From positions 124,001-188,000 of the forward strand of contig LDXJ01000064.1 of the NCBI GenBank assembly GCA_001029295.1: a DNA stretch of 64,000 bases, in the 5' to 3' direction. Shown one piece after another: positions 6,642 through 15,217 of the stretch. The stretch comes from Peptococcaceae bacterium CEB3. Lineage in GTDB: Bacteria > Bacillota > Desulfitobacteriia > Desulfitobacteriales > Desulfitobacteriaceae. The notes under the pieces are model-generated. The model saw only the letters and a program-made list of their open reading frames with translations. It did not search any database and had not been told where the DNA came from. Numbering within the stretch: the first letter of the stretch is position 1; every line of letters begins with the position of its first letter. The position numbers and the translations under genes were made by a program.

Positions 6642-8816
6642 TCAGTTTGGTTCGCAGTGAAGTTTCTTAAACTTGCGGTAAAGCGTGCTTCTCGCCATTT
6701 TTAATTCAGCCGCTGCTTTTGTCATGTTGTAATTGCATTCACTGAGAGTCTTGAGCAGAAAATCCCGTTCGGCGCTTTGTACTACGCCCAAGCGGGGCTC
6801 GGGTTCGTATAGATTTTGTTTTAGGTCCGTCAAATGCAAATACACACTGTCTCTGAAATGGACAGCGGTTTTTTTGTTCGGTGGTTCGGAGAGCTCCGGT
6901 GGCAGGCAGTCTGAGGTAATATAGCCGCTGTCACAACAATTCAGCTGAATGGTACGTTCTATAACGTTGTGTAATTCCCGGATGTTGCCCGGCCAGTGAT
7001 AAGACTCTAGTATTCGCACAGCCTCGTCGCTTATCTGCAAGTCCGGTCTGCCCAATTCTCGCCGGGCTTTTTCCAGAAAGGAAGAGACCAAAAGGCTAAT
7101 GTCTTCGAGTCGTTCCCGCAGAGGTGGTAAACTTATATTAATAACATTTAATCGGTAGAATAAATCTTCGCGGAAATTACCGTTTCTAACTTGGTCAAAA
7201 AGGTTTTTATTGGTAGCTGCAATAATCTTCACATCGATTGGGATCGTATGGCGACCCCCAATTCGGCTGACCGTCCGTTCTTCTAGAACCCGCAATAAAT
7301 TTACTTGTTGATCAAGTGGCATCTCACCGATTTCATCCAGGAAAATGGTTCCGCCACAGGCCAATTCAAATTTGCCGGGGTTTCCGCCTTTACTGGCTCC
7401 CGTGAAAGCCCCCTCGGCATAGCCAAATAGTTCGCTGACGATCAGGTCTTTGGGCAAAGCACCGCAATTAATGGTGACAAACGGCCCTGCGGATCTCTGA
7501 CTGCCGACGTGAATGGCTTGGGCAAACAGTTCCTTGCCGGTTCCGCTTTCGCCTTGGATGAGAACTGTAGAGTCATTTAATGTTGCGCGTTTGGCCATTT
7601 CAATACTTTTGAGGAATGACTGATCGTGGCCCAAGATACTGGCGAAACTATAGCGTGCAGCACTGTTTCCGGCTTCGCTCCGGGTGTTGTTGCCTGCCGC
7701 CCTGTTGTGAGACTTAACCTTGGCTCTATTCCAAAACGTGTCAACCGGGTCGGTTTCGCGTGGCAGACCCTCAGGTTCCAAATAGGGATTCCTATGCTTG
7801 TCAGGAGGGGAGGCGGCACGAACAGTGACCAATACGCCGATGGGCTTGCCATTTTCCACCATTTGCGTTCCGGCGATGTGGAGTTCTCGCGACAATTTAG
7901 TCTCCATAATGGTTGCTTCATATTGACGATTCGGTTCTCCACGCGACAAGATTTCCGATATCGCGTTTTGTAGACTGGGAAAGCCAGCCAAATTCCGGCC
8001 GATAATCAATCCGGGTTCGGCACCGAGTTGTCTGGCCGCCCGCTGATTAATATGGGATACTCTCCCATGAATGTCGATCGCGAGACTACCGTCGGCGTTA
8101 GGGGTAGTGGACACGGCCAAATATTGATCAGTTAATTTCTGCTGCCGGATCATTTCCTTTTGGTGCAAAGACATTTCAATGGCTCTGGCCTGAGCGACTA
8201 CGAGTCCAAGCGTATGGGACTGATGATAGTTCCAAGATCCTGTAATGTCGAGGATCCCCAGAATATCCCCAGTAACCGGATTGTGGATTGGCGTAGCGGA
8301 GCAGGTCCACGTATGCCAACCCTCACAAAAGTGTTCGGCAGAAAAAATCTGGACCGGACTATTAAGTTTAAGGGCCGTACCAATGGCATTAGTACCCGCT
8401 CTTTCTTCACTCCAGTCAGCACCCGCGCTTAAATGGTTTAAAGCAGCGCGATACTGAATGTCTGAGTCACCTATGACTTCGACGATCTGGCCAAGGTTAT
8501 TGCAGAGAAAAGCTACATGTTTGGTGTCGGTAATTATCCGGGCCAAGTCTTTGAGGATGGGCCCAGCCGACTCAATCATTTCACTCTCTGTTTTGATGTT
8601 GTACACGTCTTCCTCACCAAGCACGATTTGAGCCTTAATAGAACCAGGATTAACCCCATACGAACTGCTGCGTTTCCACGATTCACTGACCAAAGGTCGC
8701 AAGTCTTTTTCCGGTACTTTACCGTTGGCAAGAAAAGCGTCCCACATTCTGGCTAATTCCCTGCTTACCTTTGCGGGTTCATTCGTTGCCGAAACAGCGA
8801 GTGGAGAAATATTCAA
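6642..8816 (-). CDS. AcoR-type sigma-54-dependent transcriptional activator
   Basis: About 724 residues. The N-terminal part holds a GAF-like sensor with the AcoR-family hallmarks ERAGTNAIG and EHFCEGWHTWTCSA, followed by a PAS-like region. The AAA+ domain has Walker A GESGTGKE and the sigma-54 contact loop GAFTGA, and a Fis-type helix-turn-helix (MTKAAAELKMARSTLYRKF) ends the protein. The TTG at 8816 follows GGGGGG; the ORF reads further upstream without a good start. It lies within the island it probably controls. AcoR-like activators are known for acetoin, and to my knowledge acetone carboxylase, operons. The likely effector is the growth substrate or a CoA derivative (inference). Confidence 0.9.
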   Translation of the reverse strand: MNISPLAVSATNEPAKVSRELARMWDAFLANGKVPEKDLRPLVSESWKRSSSYGVNPGSIKAQIVLGEEDVYNIKTESEMIESAGPILKDLARIITDTKHVAFLCNNLGQIVEVIGDSDIQYRAALNHLSAGADWSEERAGTNAIGTALKLNSPVQIFSAEHFCEGWHTWTCSATPIHNPVTGDILGILDITGSWNYHQSHTLGLVVAQARAIEMSLHQKEMIRQQKLTDQYLAVSTTPNADGSLAIDIHGRVSHINQRAARQLGAEPGLIIGRNLAGFPSLQNAISEILSRGEPNRQYEATIMETKLSRELHIAGTQMVENGKPIGVLVTVRAASPPDKHRNPYLEPEGLPRETDPVDTFWNRAKVKSHNRAAGNNTRSEAGNSAARYSFASILGHDQSFLKSIEMAKRATLNDSTVLIQGESGTGKELFAQAIHVGSQRSAGPFVTINCGALPKDLIVSELFGYAEGAFTGASKGGNPGKFELACGGTIFLDEIGEMPLDQQVNLLRVLEERTVSRIGGRHTIPIDVKIIAATNKNLFDQVRNGNFREDLFYRLNVINISLPPLRERLEDISLLVSSFLEKARRELGRPDLQISDEAVRILESYHWPGNIRELHNVIERTIQLNCCDSGYITSDCLPPELSEPPNKKTAVHFRDSVYLHLTDLKQNLYEPEPRLGVVQSAERDFLLKTLSECNYNMTKAAAELKMARSTLYRKFKKLHCEPN

Positions 8817-8841
8817 GGCGAAGACCCCCCAAATAATTCTA

Positions 8842-8899
8842 GCAACACAGCACGTAGTAGCACACAATAAATTATACTGTAGTGGCAATATTCCCACAA
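8842..8899 (-). promoter_or_regulatory. Housekeeping promoter of the regulator with an activator-like site
   Basis: Read on the minus strand: -35 TTGTGG (8894-8899), 17-bp spacer, -10 TATAAT (8871-8876). Just downstream of the predicted start point, 8842-8861 has arms GCTAC and GTGTTGC resembling half-sites of the upstream activator sites at 2254-2310. This could give negative autoregulation by roadblock (inference). Confidence 0.5.
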
Positions 8900-8993
8900 T
8901 ATAAAACCCCCGAAATGCTGTAAATCAATTCCGAGCGGTTGGTACAGCCGTGGTGGGAAATGCTCCATTAGTATAGGTAGAGTCTTTTGTGAG

Positions 8994-10001
8994 TCATTGC
9001 CGGAGTTCTGGGGCAACTTGAGGGTTACGTAGTCTATAATTGTGGACTCCGGCTATTGGAAGAGCTTCCACACACAGATCTGTTTCCAAAATGTCCAGGT
9101 GGGCCTTTACCTCTTTCATAGCCAGCCAGAGTTGTGGGGCTGTGAGCTTACGTCCAAGATCTGATAAAAGGTCTTCGCTTATTTCGAAGGTGCTTTTGGG
9201 TCGGACACCAACCATAGCCAAGATGTTGGCTCGCCTGACGTTTATTCCGTTCAATATGCTTCTAATGCGCTCCGCGTAATTATACACTAAGGGACCGTGC
9301 CCAGGTAAACATAGTCGGATAGGAAGAGAAAGATTAGCACTGAGAGAATCTACATATTCCCGTAGTCCTCCTTGGTGAGTTCGTTGTTTAGTCAAATCTA
9401 AGTCTGGGTTGGGACTAATCTTGGACAGAATATGATCTCCGGTGAAAATTAACCCGCCTTCGTCATAGAGACATAAACCAGCCGGGGAATGTCCAGCGCA
9501 ACATTGAACATGCCAATTCTGAAAACCGGCAAAGATCATAGAGCCAGGGGCCAAGGTCCCAATCTGGCTAGCAGGGGTTATTTCACCTCCTAACCCCCGG
9601 AGAATTTCTAAATACTGTAGAATGTGCTTGCTGAGTTTCCCCGGGACTCCCGATGTCGCCAAATGTTCCCGGACCATGTCACTTGCCAGATCCTGCTGAA
9701 AATCCAGCATATTTTGTTTCTCGGGGGCAGACATGAATACGTCCGCCCCATTGATCTGGCGAAGGTGCTCCAAAAGACCATAATGGTCGACATGACCGTG
9801 GGTAATGATGATCCGGCGGATATCCCTTAAACGCCTTCCAACACTTCTCAAGCCCGTTTCAATTCCTTGTTCAACACCGGGATAACATAGACCCGTGTCA
9901 ATCAGGGTGGGCATGTCACCTTCAAGGAAATAAATATTGACCTTCCCTACATCAGGTAGGGGCACACTGATTTTGAATATTTTATCCGTAACTGCTTCCA
10001 T
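8994..10001 (-). CDS. Metallo-beta-lactamase-fold hydrolase
   Basis: A 335-residue protein with the MBL metal motif THGHVDHYG (HxHxDH) near residue 70, further His/Asp ligands in CAGHSPAG and TGDH, and a C-terminal helical extension of about 80 residues. Family members hydrolyse thioesters, lactones or phosphoesters; a CoA-thioester or glyoxalase-II-like role would suit this cluster, but specificity cannot be read from sequence. The ATG at 10001 follows GAGGAGG. It lies 177 bp upstream of the AcoR-type gene on the same strand and diverges from the ThDP enzyme, with a candidate sigma-54 promoter at 10134-10149. Confidence 0.78.
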   Translation of the reverse strand: MEAVTDKIFKISVPLPDVGKVNIYFLEGDMPTLIDTGLCYPGVEQGIETGLRSVGRRLRDIRRIIITHGHVDHYGLLEHLRQINGADVFMSAPEKQNMLDFQQDLASDMVREHLATSGVPGKLSKHILQYLEILRGLGGEITPASQIGTLAPGSMIFAGFQNWHVQCCAGHSPAGLCLYDEGGLIFTGDHILSKISPNPDLDLTKQRTHQGGLREYVDSLSANLSLPIRLCLPGHGPLVYNYAERIRSILNGINVRRANILAMVGVRPKSTFEISEDLLSDLGRKLTAPQLWLAMKEVKAHLDILETDLCVEALPIAGVHNYRLRNPQVAPELRQ

Positions 10002-10133
10002 GGGGCAACCTCCTCATTATCCAATAGGCTCGGGGAATCCAGTGGATGACAATAATCAAGTGATAGACATAACAAGAGGCAATATTCCTCCGAGGGCCTG
10101 GAGGGGATAGTAGACCGTAAACTGTTTATCACT

Positions 10134-10149
10134 TGCAAGAATCCGGCCA
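10134..10149 (-). promoter_or_regulatory. Divergent sigma-54 promoter candidate for the hydrolase gene
   Basis: On the minus strand TGGCCGGATTCTTGCA keeps GG and GC in -24/-12 spacing. It lies about 130 bp before the hydrolase start codon and 45-115 bp from the shared palindromic sites at 10194-10250, so one enhancer could drive both directions. Confidence 0.5.
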
Positions 10150-10193
10150 GTACAACCCAGCACGGAAGATAATGTGCTCACTCAAGATAATGT

Positions 10194-10250
10194 GCTACAG
10201 TGTCCTGATACGTGTAGCCATTTTGCAACAATGTCTCATCCGAGTGTTGC
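10194..10250. promoter_or_regulatory. Paired palindromic upstream activator sites, operon 2
   Basis: Site 1 (10194-10218) has arms GCTACAG / GTGTAGC; site 2 (10225-10250) has GCAACA / TGTTGC. The order, spacing and sequence are those of 2254-2310, and similarity continues through the promoter to about 10405, so the two regulatory regions are paralogous copies. An 18-bp direct repeat containing AAGATAATGTGCT lies immediately upstream (about 10167-10200). This accounts for most of the 480-bp gap 10002-10481. Confidence 0.78.
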
Positions 10251-10326
10251 GTTCTTGAGGTTATGGGAATAGTCAAAAGACTCCCACAATGGCACTTGCG
10301 TCTTAAAAGGATTTGGCTCAGCCGCT

Positions 10327-10342
10327 TGGCATGAAAGTTGCA
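10327..10342 (+). promoter_or_regulatory. Sigma-54 (-24/-12) promoter, operon 2
   Basis: TGGCATGAAAGTTGCA, same spacing and near-identical to the boxes at 2386 and 14999. The first gene of operon 2 starts 140 bp downstream behind AAAGGAG. Confidence 0.88.
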
Positions 10343-10481
10343 TTTTGCCCATATTGTCCGGGAGGAAAGAAATAATAAAATTTGGATCAAAAAAGGGGGG
10401 TCAGGAACCACTGAAGTTGAGGAGAAGTGGTCGGAGGACAGTGAACTCGTTCAATTAAGTTAACTGAAAGGAGACGTAATA

Positions 10482-12515
10482 GTGACAAAACTCGGTATTG
10501 AGTTCGACAAAGAGGCTCAGAAGAAGCTTGATGTACCGTTGGGGGAACGGGAGATGTACCCGTATCCCGGGATGTACGTGGCGGAATCATTGAAAGAACA
10601 AGATGTTACCATTGCCTTCGGTGTACCGGGAGGGCATATTTGGCACTTTATCGACGGGATCAGCCGGATTGGAATTAAGACCGTCACCTTTGCCCATGAA
10701 CAAAACGCAGTTTACGCGGCGGAAGCCTATGCTCAAGTCTCCCGCAAACACGGCGTTTGTTATGGTACAGTGGGCCCCGGGGTAGGCAACTCGATTAGCC
10801 CCATTCACCAAGCCTGGCTCAGCCGGACCCCGCTCTTCTTTATCTGTGGTGGACATGAAGTAGAACATGATAAATTATGGAATACCATTCAGGAAAGTTA
10901 TGCTGCTGAGATGACTGCCAGTATTACCAAGTGGGCCCAGAGGGTGGTTTATCCTAATACAATCAAACAGTTTTTCGCCAGAGGGTTAAAAACTGCCATG
11001 ACATTCCCTTACGGACCGGTTCTAATGGAATTGGGCATTAGCTGCCTGTTTACACCTAAAGATGCCAACGACCGGATCTGGTACGGGTCCTGGGGCGACC
11101 ATGCGACGTGGATACCTGACTGGCGGCGTGATGAGACGACGAAGCCCATCACATCAGCAGGTAATCCGGATGATATCGCCCGTGCGGTCAAGGTCCTTTA
11201 TGAAGCGGAAAAACCGTTCGCCATGATAGGTGACGGCGCCCATTGGGCGGATGCCGGGGCCGAACTGCAGGAACTTTTTGAGCTTGCACGGGTGCCCTTT
11301 ACGACCCGGCGCCTCGGTCGCGGTGTGATCCCGGAGACCCACCCGATGTGTCATCGCGGTGTACCGCCATTCCGCAAAGAAATTGATTTAATGTTCCCGG
11401 TGGGGGTGGAGGTCGGCTTCTTTGACGGCTATGCGGGAAAATGGCCGGCCGCTGTGCAAGTCGCCGAGTCGGCGGAAATGATTTACACCTATATCGATAC
11501 TATGGCAACGGTGGTTGGGAACCCGAAGCTTGTCGCGAAACAAATGATCGATTATATCAAGGCGAACGGGCTGACCCCGCCGGCCGGGCGCGAAGAATGG
11601 GTCAAGAAATGTCAGGCTTCCCAGGTTGACGGAACTGAAAAGCGCCGGGCGAAAGCCATGAAGTTTAAGGACCATCCGCGCTACAAGGAACACCCCTTTA
11701 TGCATTTTGGCTATTTAGCCCAAGCGACCCAGGATTATTTGGCGGAACATTATGATAATAAAGTTCGCATTCTGATCGACGGGTACACGATGTCCGATTT
11801 CGTCATGACTTACCTCGTATGCACCAGACCGGCCCAAATATTGACGGCTTCAGACTACGCCGGCGTCGGTCACGGGGTAGGGCAGGCCATCGGCGTGGCC
11901 TTCGCGCAGATGGAACAGGGCGACAAGACTCCGGTTCTTGCTCTGATGGGCGATTCCGGCATGGGAAATGCCATGATGGATATCGAAGTGGCTGCCCGAT
12001 ATAAATTACCGATCGTTTACCAGGTTACCAACAATGATGGTTGGATGCCTGGCATGAAGTATGTGTGGTATGGGGAGAAGTGGGAAAATCTGGGTGAACA
12101 AGATGCGTTGGGTAGTGATTGGAACGGAATTGAACAAATGGGTCAGGAAAGGTTACCTATCCGTTATGATAAAATCGCCCAGGAACTGGGCTGCTATGGC
12201 GAAACCGTCACCAGCCATGACGATTACCCGGCAGCTCTGGACCGTTGCTTCAAGGCGGCTGAAAAGGGGCAGCCGGCTGTTCTGAACTGCATGATGGATA
12301 AACACCTTGTCAACAAAGCAGTGTACAGTCCGGTTTACGCCTTGATGTACCAGCATATTCCGTGGGTAGATTTGCCGGAAAGAGGAAGAGCGGTGCGCCG
12401 TGCTATTTGGGGCAAGGAGCGGGCTTTCAAAGGCTTGGTCGATTACCCGAAGATGACCGTTCCCGACAACTGGGAGCCTTTGACAGATGACGAAATTCCG
12501 ATTAGGAAGGATTAG
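10482..12515 (+). CDS. Thiamine-diphosphate enzyme, large; putative ketone-activating acyloin/hydroxyacyl-CoA lyase type
   Basis: A 677-residue member of the acetolactate synthase/oxalyl-CoA decarboxylase superfamily, about 100 residues longer than usual. The N-terminal Pyr domain has the catalytic glutamate in HEQNAVYAAEAYA (near residue 76). The C-terminal PP domain has a ThDP/Mg site GDSGMGNA ending in NN (GDS rather than the usual GDG). It opens a sigma-54 operon of the B12-mutase regulon. By analogy with acetone-induced ThDP enzymes of Desulfococcus biacutus and Desulfosarcina cetonica it may add a C1 (formyl) unit to a ketone to give a 2-hydroxyacyl-CoA (inference). Ordinary acetolactate synthase is encoded separately at 50276. 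The GTG at 10482 follows AAAGGAG. Confidence 0.8.
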   Translation: MTKLGIEFDKEAQKKLDVPLGEREMYPYPGMYVAESLKEQDVTIAFGVPGGHIWHFIDGISRIGIKTVTFAHEQNAVYAAEAYAQVSRKHGVCYGTVGPGVGNSISPIHQAWLSRTPLFFICGGHEVEHDKLWNTIQESYAAEMTASITKWAQRVVYPNTIKQFFARGLKTAMTFPYGPVLMELGISCLFTPKDANDRIWYGSWGDHATWIPDWRRDETTKPITSAGNPDDIARAVKVLYEAEKPFAMIGDGAHWADAGAELQELFELARVPFTTRRLGRGVIPETHPMCHRGVPPFRKEIDLMFPVGVEVGFFDGYAGKWPAAVQVAESAEMIYTYIDTMATVVGNPKLVAKQMIDYIKANGLTPPAGREEWVKKCQASQVDGTEKRRAKAMKFKDHPRYKEHPFMHFGYLAQATQDYLAEHYDNKVRILIDGYTMSDFVMTYLVCTRPAQILTASDYAGVGHGVGQAIGVAFAQMEQGDKTPVLALMGDSGMGNAMMDIEVAARYKLPIVYQVTNNDGWMPGMKYVWYGEKWENLGEQDALGSDWNGIEQMGQERLPIRYDKIAQELGCYGETVTSHDDYPAALDRCFKAAEKGQPAVLNCMMDKHLVNKAVYSPVYALMYQHIPWVDLPERGRAVRRAIWGKERAFKGLVDYPKMTVPDNWEPLTDDEIPIRKD

Positions 12516-12617
12516 CCGATACGATGGCATGGAGCACTGCTCATGCAGGCTCCTTGCCGCTTTCAAAATGACGGGAGGGTGTTCTGACACACTGAAATGT
12601 ACTGGGGAGTGGGCGAA

Positions 12618-13862
12618 ATGAGAGCTTCGGTGGCAGGAAAGACCGAAAACTGTACAAAATGCAATTTCTGCAAATTTATGCTCAATTGCAGTCAACAGCG
12701 ATGCATCGGATGTGGTCAGTGTGTTTCAGCTTGCCCTAACGAAGCCAGGGTAATGCTTCCAATCCGCCGCAACGAAAGGATTAGGCTGGTGGTCGATGGA
12801 AAAAGAGTGGAGGTGCCGAAGCAAATTACGATCCTGAAGGCTCTGGAGCTTGTCGGGTACACTGTAAGCAATCACCCAAAGCAGGACGGTGACATTCTGG
12901 CCCCTTGTCAAATGGGTGGATGCGGAGCCTGCGCCGTCCTTGTTAATGGGAAGCTTAAGCCCAGTTGCACGACGGAAGCGGAAGAGGGTATGGACATCCG
13001 CACAGAGCCGGCTGAGATCATTTTAAAGGAACCCATTCGGTTGGCCAACCATTTTGACGCTTATCAAGGTGGGATAATCGGAGCGGCTCCCATCAGAACC
13101 AGCGGAGTGACTGAATACGCTTTCTTCGCTCAGGGATGCAATCTGCGTTGTCCGGCTTGTCACAATTGGGATATAACCTTTTCCAGTATCGGTAAATACT
13201 GTACGCCGCGGCAGGCTGCTGAAATCATGGAACGAGGCAGAGTTCGCAGCGGAGTATCCAAAATTTCGCTGACCGGGGGAGAGATAACTTTGAACCGCCC
13301 TTGGCTCATGCAGTTTTTGCGGGAATTCAAGACACTTTGTAGTCTCCCGGAGGTGACTATTCAGTTGGACAGCAATGCGAGTTTTTTGTCTCCGGATTAT
13401 ATTGATCAACTATTTGAAGCTGGGATAACAGATATTTCTCCGGATGTTAAAGGATTGTATTTGGACACCTATATGAGATTTACCGGAGGGCATGACCGGG
13501 AATTAGCTGAACTGAACGTGAAGACATCGTGGCAGGCGGTGGAATATTTGCTTCAAGAGTATATGCAAAAAATGTTCATCGTTTTAGCGATACCTTATCA
13601 CGCCGCCTTTATAGGGATGGAGGAAATCCAGGAAATCGCGCGAAGAATTTTTGCCCTTAACCCTGATGTGTGTATTAGTTTGATTGATTATCAACCCGCT
13701 TTCAGACGTCGTGACCTACCGGCGACAAGTACGAAAGGAATGGAAGAGGTTCATCAGATCTTGTTGGATTCGGGCTTGCGTAGAGTGTTATGGCAGACAG
13801 GGGACCGACTGGGATTGGCACTGGATCCGGATGACTTGTTTTTGGAACTGAATACTTTTTAG
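12618..13862 (+). CDS. Radical SAM protein with N-terminal 4Fe-4S and 2Fe-2S ferredoxin domains
   Basis: A 414-residue three-part fusion. Residues ~12-40 hold a cysteine-rich ferredoxin-like segment (CTKCNFC, then CIGCGQCVSACP). Residues ~55-120 hold a plant-type 2Fe-2S-like domain (CQMGGCGAC and a later Cys). From ~150 comes a radical-SAM domain with CNLRCPAC (CxxxCxxC) and the SAM-contact TGGE, resembling glycyl-radical-enzyme activases. No glycyl radical enzyme is nearby, so the substrate is unknown. Its place between the ThDP enzyme and the biotin carrier suggests a role in C1 or redox chemistry of the pathway. ATG 12618 is chosen over 12597 because GGGGAG precedes it. Confidence 0.8.
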   Translation: MRASVAGKTENCTKCNFCKFMLNCSQQRCIGCGQCVSACPNEARVMLPIRRNERIRLVVDGKRVEVPKQITILKALELVGYTVSNHPKQDGDILAPCQMGGCGACAVLVNGKLKPSCTTEAEEGMDIRTEPAEIILKEPIRLANHFDAYQGGIIGAAPIRTSGVTEYAFFAQGCNLRCPACHNWDITFSSIGKYCTPRQAAEIMERGRVRSGVSKISLTGGEITLNRPWLMQFLREFKTLCSLPEVTIQLDSNASFLSPDYIDQLFEAGITDISPDVKGLYLDTYMRFTGGHDRELAELNVKTSWQAVEYLLQEYMQKMFIVLAIPYHAAFIGMEEIQEIARRIFALNPDVCISLIDYQPAFRRRDLPATSTKGMEEVHQILLDSGLRRVLWQTGDRLGLALDPDDLFLELNTF

Positions 13863-13939
13863 TATTTCTTACGAGAACTGTGAAGATTACTGTATAGCCC
13901 TTTTAAGATAAATGAAAGAATTGGATTAGAGGTGGTCAT

Positions 13940-14398
13940 ATGCAGTGTTTTAGAGTGGCTGTAAATGGTGTTAACTACAATATCGAGGTAGAGGAAATTT
14001 CTAAGGGTATGACTGCTAAAGAGAGGAACGGGCAAGTATCGAAACCATCAGTGGTACCGCAACTGGCCGTGGTTCCGACAAATCGTAAAGAAGCTCCAAA
14101 AGAAGCTCCTAAAGTAGCCTCTAAAGAAACCCCTAAAGAAGCCCCTAAAGAAGCCGCCAAAGAAGCTTCGAAGAAGAACGGAGGCAATGCCCAGATCGTG
14201 TCGCCTATGCCGGGCATGGTCGGAGAAATTATGAAAGTTGCCGGAGACTCTGTGGCTGCCGGCGAAACGATTATGTTGCTGGAAGCGATGAAATTGGAAA
14301 ATGATATTGTGGCACCTAAAGACGGAGTTATCGGGATGCTCTATGTTTCTACGGGTCAGGGCGTTAATGTCGGAGATCTTCTGGCCGAAATAGATTAA
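13940..14398 (+). CDS. Biotin carboxyl carrier protein
   Basis: 152 residues. An N-terminal ~55-residue part is followed by a repetitive Lys/Ala/Pro/Glu linker (KEAPKEAPK type, residues ~50-78) and a biotinyl/lipoyl domain with the biotinylation motif EAMKLEN. The flexible linker is typical of carriers that swing between biotin carboxylase and carboxyltransferase sites. Those partners are encoded 6-8 kb downstream in operon 3 (20393-23422). The ATG at 13940 follows GAGGTGG. The next gene is a putative membrane anchor, 18 bp downstream. Confidence 0.92.
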   Translation: MQCFRVAVNGVNYNIEVEEISKGMTAKERNGQVSKPSVVPQLAVVPTNRKEAPKEAPKVASKETPKEAPKEAAKEASKKNGGNAQIVSPMPGMVGEIMKVAGDSVAAGETIMLLEAMKLENDIVAPKDGVIGMLYVSTGQGVNVGDLLAEID

Positions 14399-14416
14399 TA
14401 AATGGTGGTGAGAAAG

Positions 14417-14836
14417 ATGATTGATTTTGCGCTGGTCGGCGTTGTTCTACTGGGCGGGATTGTGATCGGAATAGGTTCCTTGTTCCTAGCCATGGGGTTT
14501 CTCACCGCGTTTCTAAAACGAATGGGTGTTGGCGTTGAATTTACTCCAGTATTGCCACCATCCAGACGAAATGCGGAGATACCATCATCGAACATGGGAC
14601 GTTTGCATCTGGAGAGTCAGGTGATATCTGATTCGATACCTGATTCAAAGTTGGAGGGAATGGATCAAAGTGAAGGGGCAGAGATTGATGAAAGGGTGCA
14701 AGACGCTACTTTACCCGGGGTGGGTCAACAAGAGCTGGATGCCAAAATTGTCGCAGCGATTTCCGCGACACTGTGTGCCGGCGGATTCATCCGGAAGAAT
14801 AGTCAGAAGATTAAAGAGGTGCGGTTCGTGAACTAG
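14417..14836 (+). CDS. OadG/MmdD-like small membrane subunit of a biotin enzyme
   Basis: About 139 residues. A single N-terminal transmembrane helix (roughly residues 4-30) is followed by an acidic, low-complexity linker and a C-terminal segment (AAISATLCAGG..) like the conserved tail of gamma/delta subunits of Na-pumping biotin decarboxylases. Those subunits tether the complex to the membrane. No beta (Na-pump) subunit is present in the window, so here it may only anchor the carboxylase. GGTGGTGAG precedes ATG 14417; ATG 14402 is an alternative. Confidence 0.6.
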   Translation: MIDFALVGVVLLGGIVIGIGSLFLAMGFLTAFLKRMGVGVEFTPVLPPSRRNAEIPSSNMGRLHLESQVISDSIPDSKLEGMDQSEGAEIDERVQDATLPGVGQQELDAKIVAAISATLCAGGFIRKNSQKIKEVRFVN

Positions 14837-14898
14837 ATCCACTCAGTTCGGGCGGGTTTTTAGTAGAGACTGTAGGCAAAGGACGGCGTAGCGGGTTT

Positions 14899-14937
14899 GC
14901 TACAGTGTAGCGGCAGATTTTGCAACACTCAGTGCTG
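14899..14937. promoter_or_regulatory. Palindromic upstream activator sites, operon 3
   Basis: A compact 13-bp palindrome GCTACAGTGTAGC (14899-14911) and a GCAACAC...GTGCTG imperfect inverted repeat (14922-14937). The half-sites match those at 2254-2310 and 10194-10250, but the first pair has lost its 11-bp centre. They lie about 60-100 bp upstream of the sigma-54 box. The rest of the 14837-15217 gap shows no gene. Confidence 0.65.
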
Positions 14938-14998
14938 AACCGGCATAAAAAATAGCTCATAGGGCTCATAGATGGGAGAGAGACGTTGAGTTGGATGT

Positions 14999-15014
14999 TG
15001 GCATGTTATTTGCA
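14999..15014 (+). promoter_or_regulatory. Sigma-54 (-24/-12) promoter, operon 3
   Basis: TGGCATGTTATTTGCA, matching the boxes of operons 1 and 2. The first start codon is about 200 bp downstream. Confidence 0.88.
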
Positions 15015-15217
15015 AAATACACTGTGGAAATGTTGGGATTATTTGAAAAACCGGATTGGCAAGGGGGGGATTCAGCGATTATAAGATTTGCAGACTTATA
15101 GGGCTATAAAAGTAGGCATGTCGGAGGGGGGATAGTAGTCTGGGATCGTGAATTTTGTAAAAGTCAAGATGGTATTGCCCATCCAGGGCTAAAATGTTTT
15201 TGAAAGGACGTGGCGTC

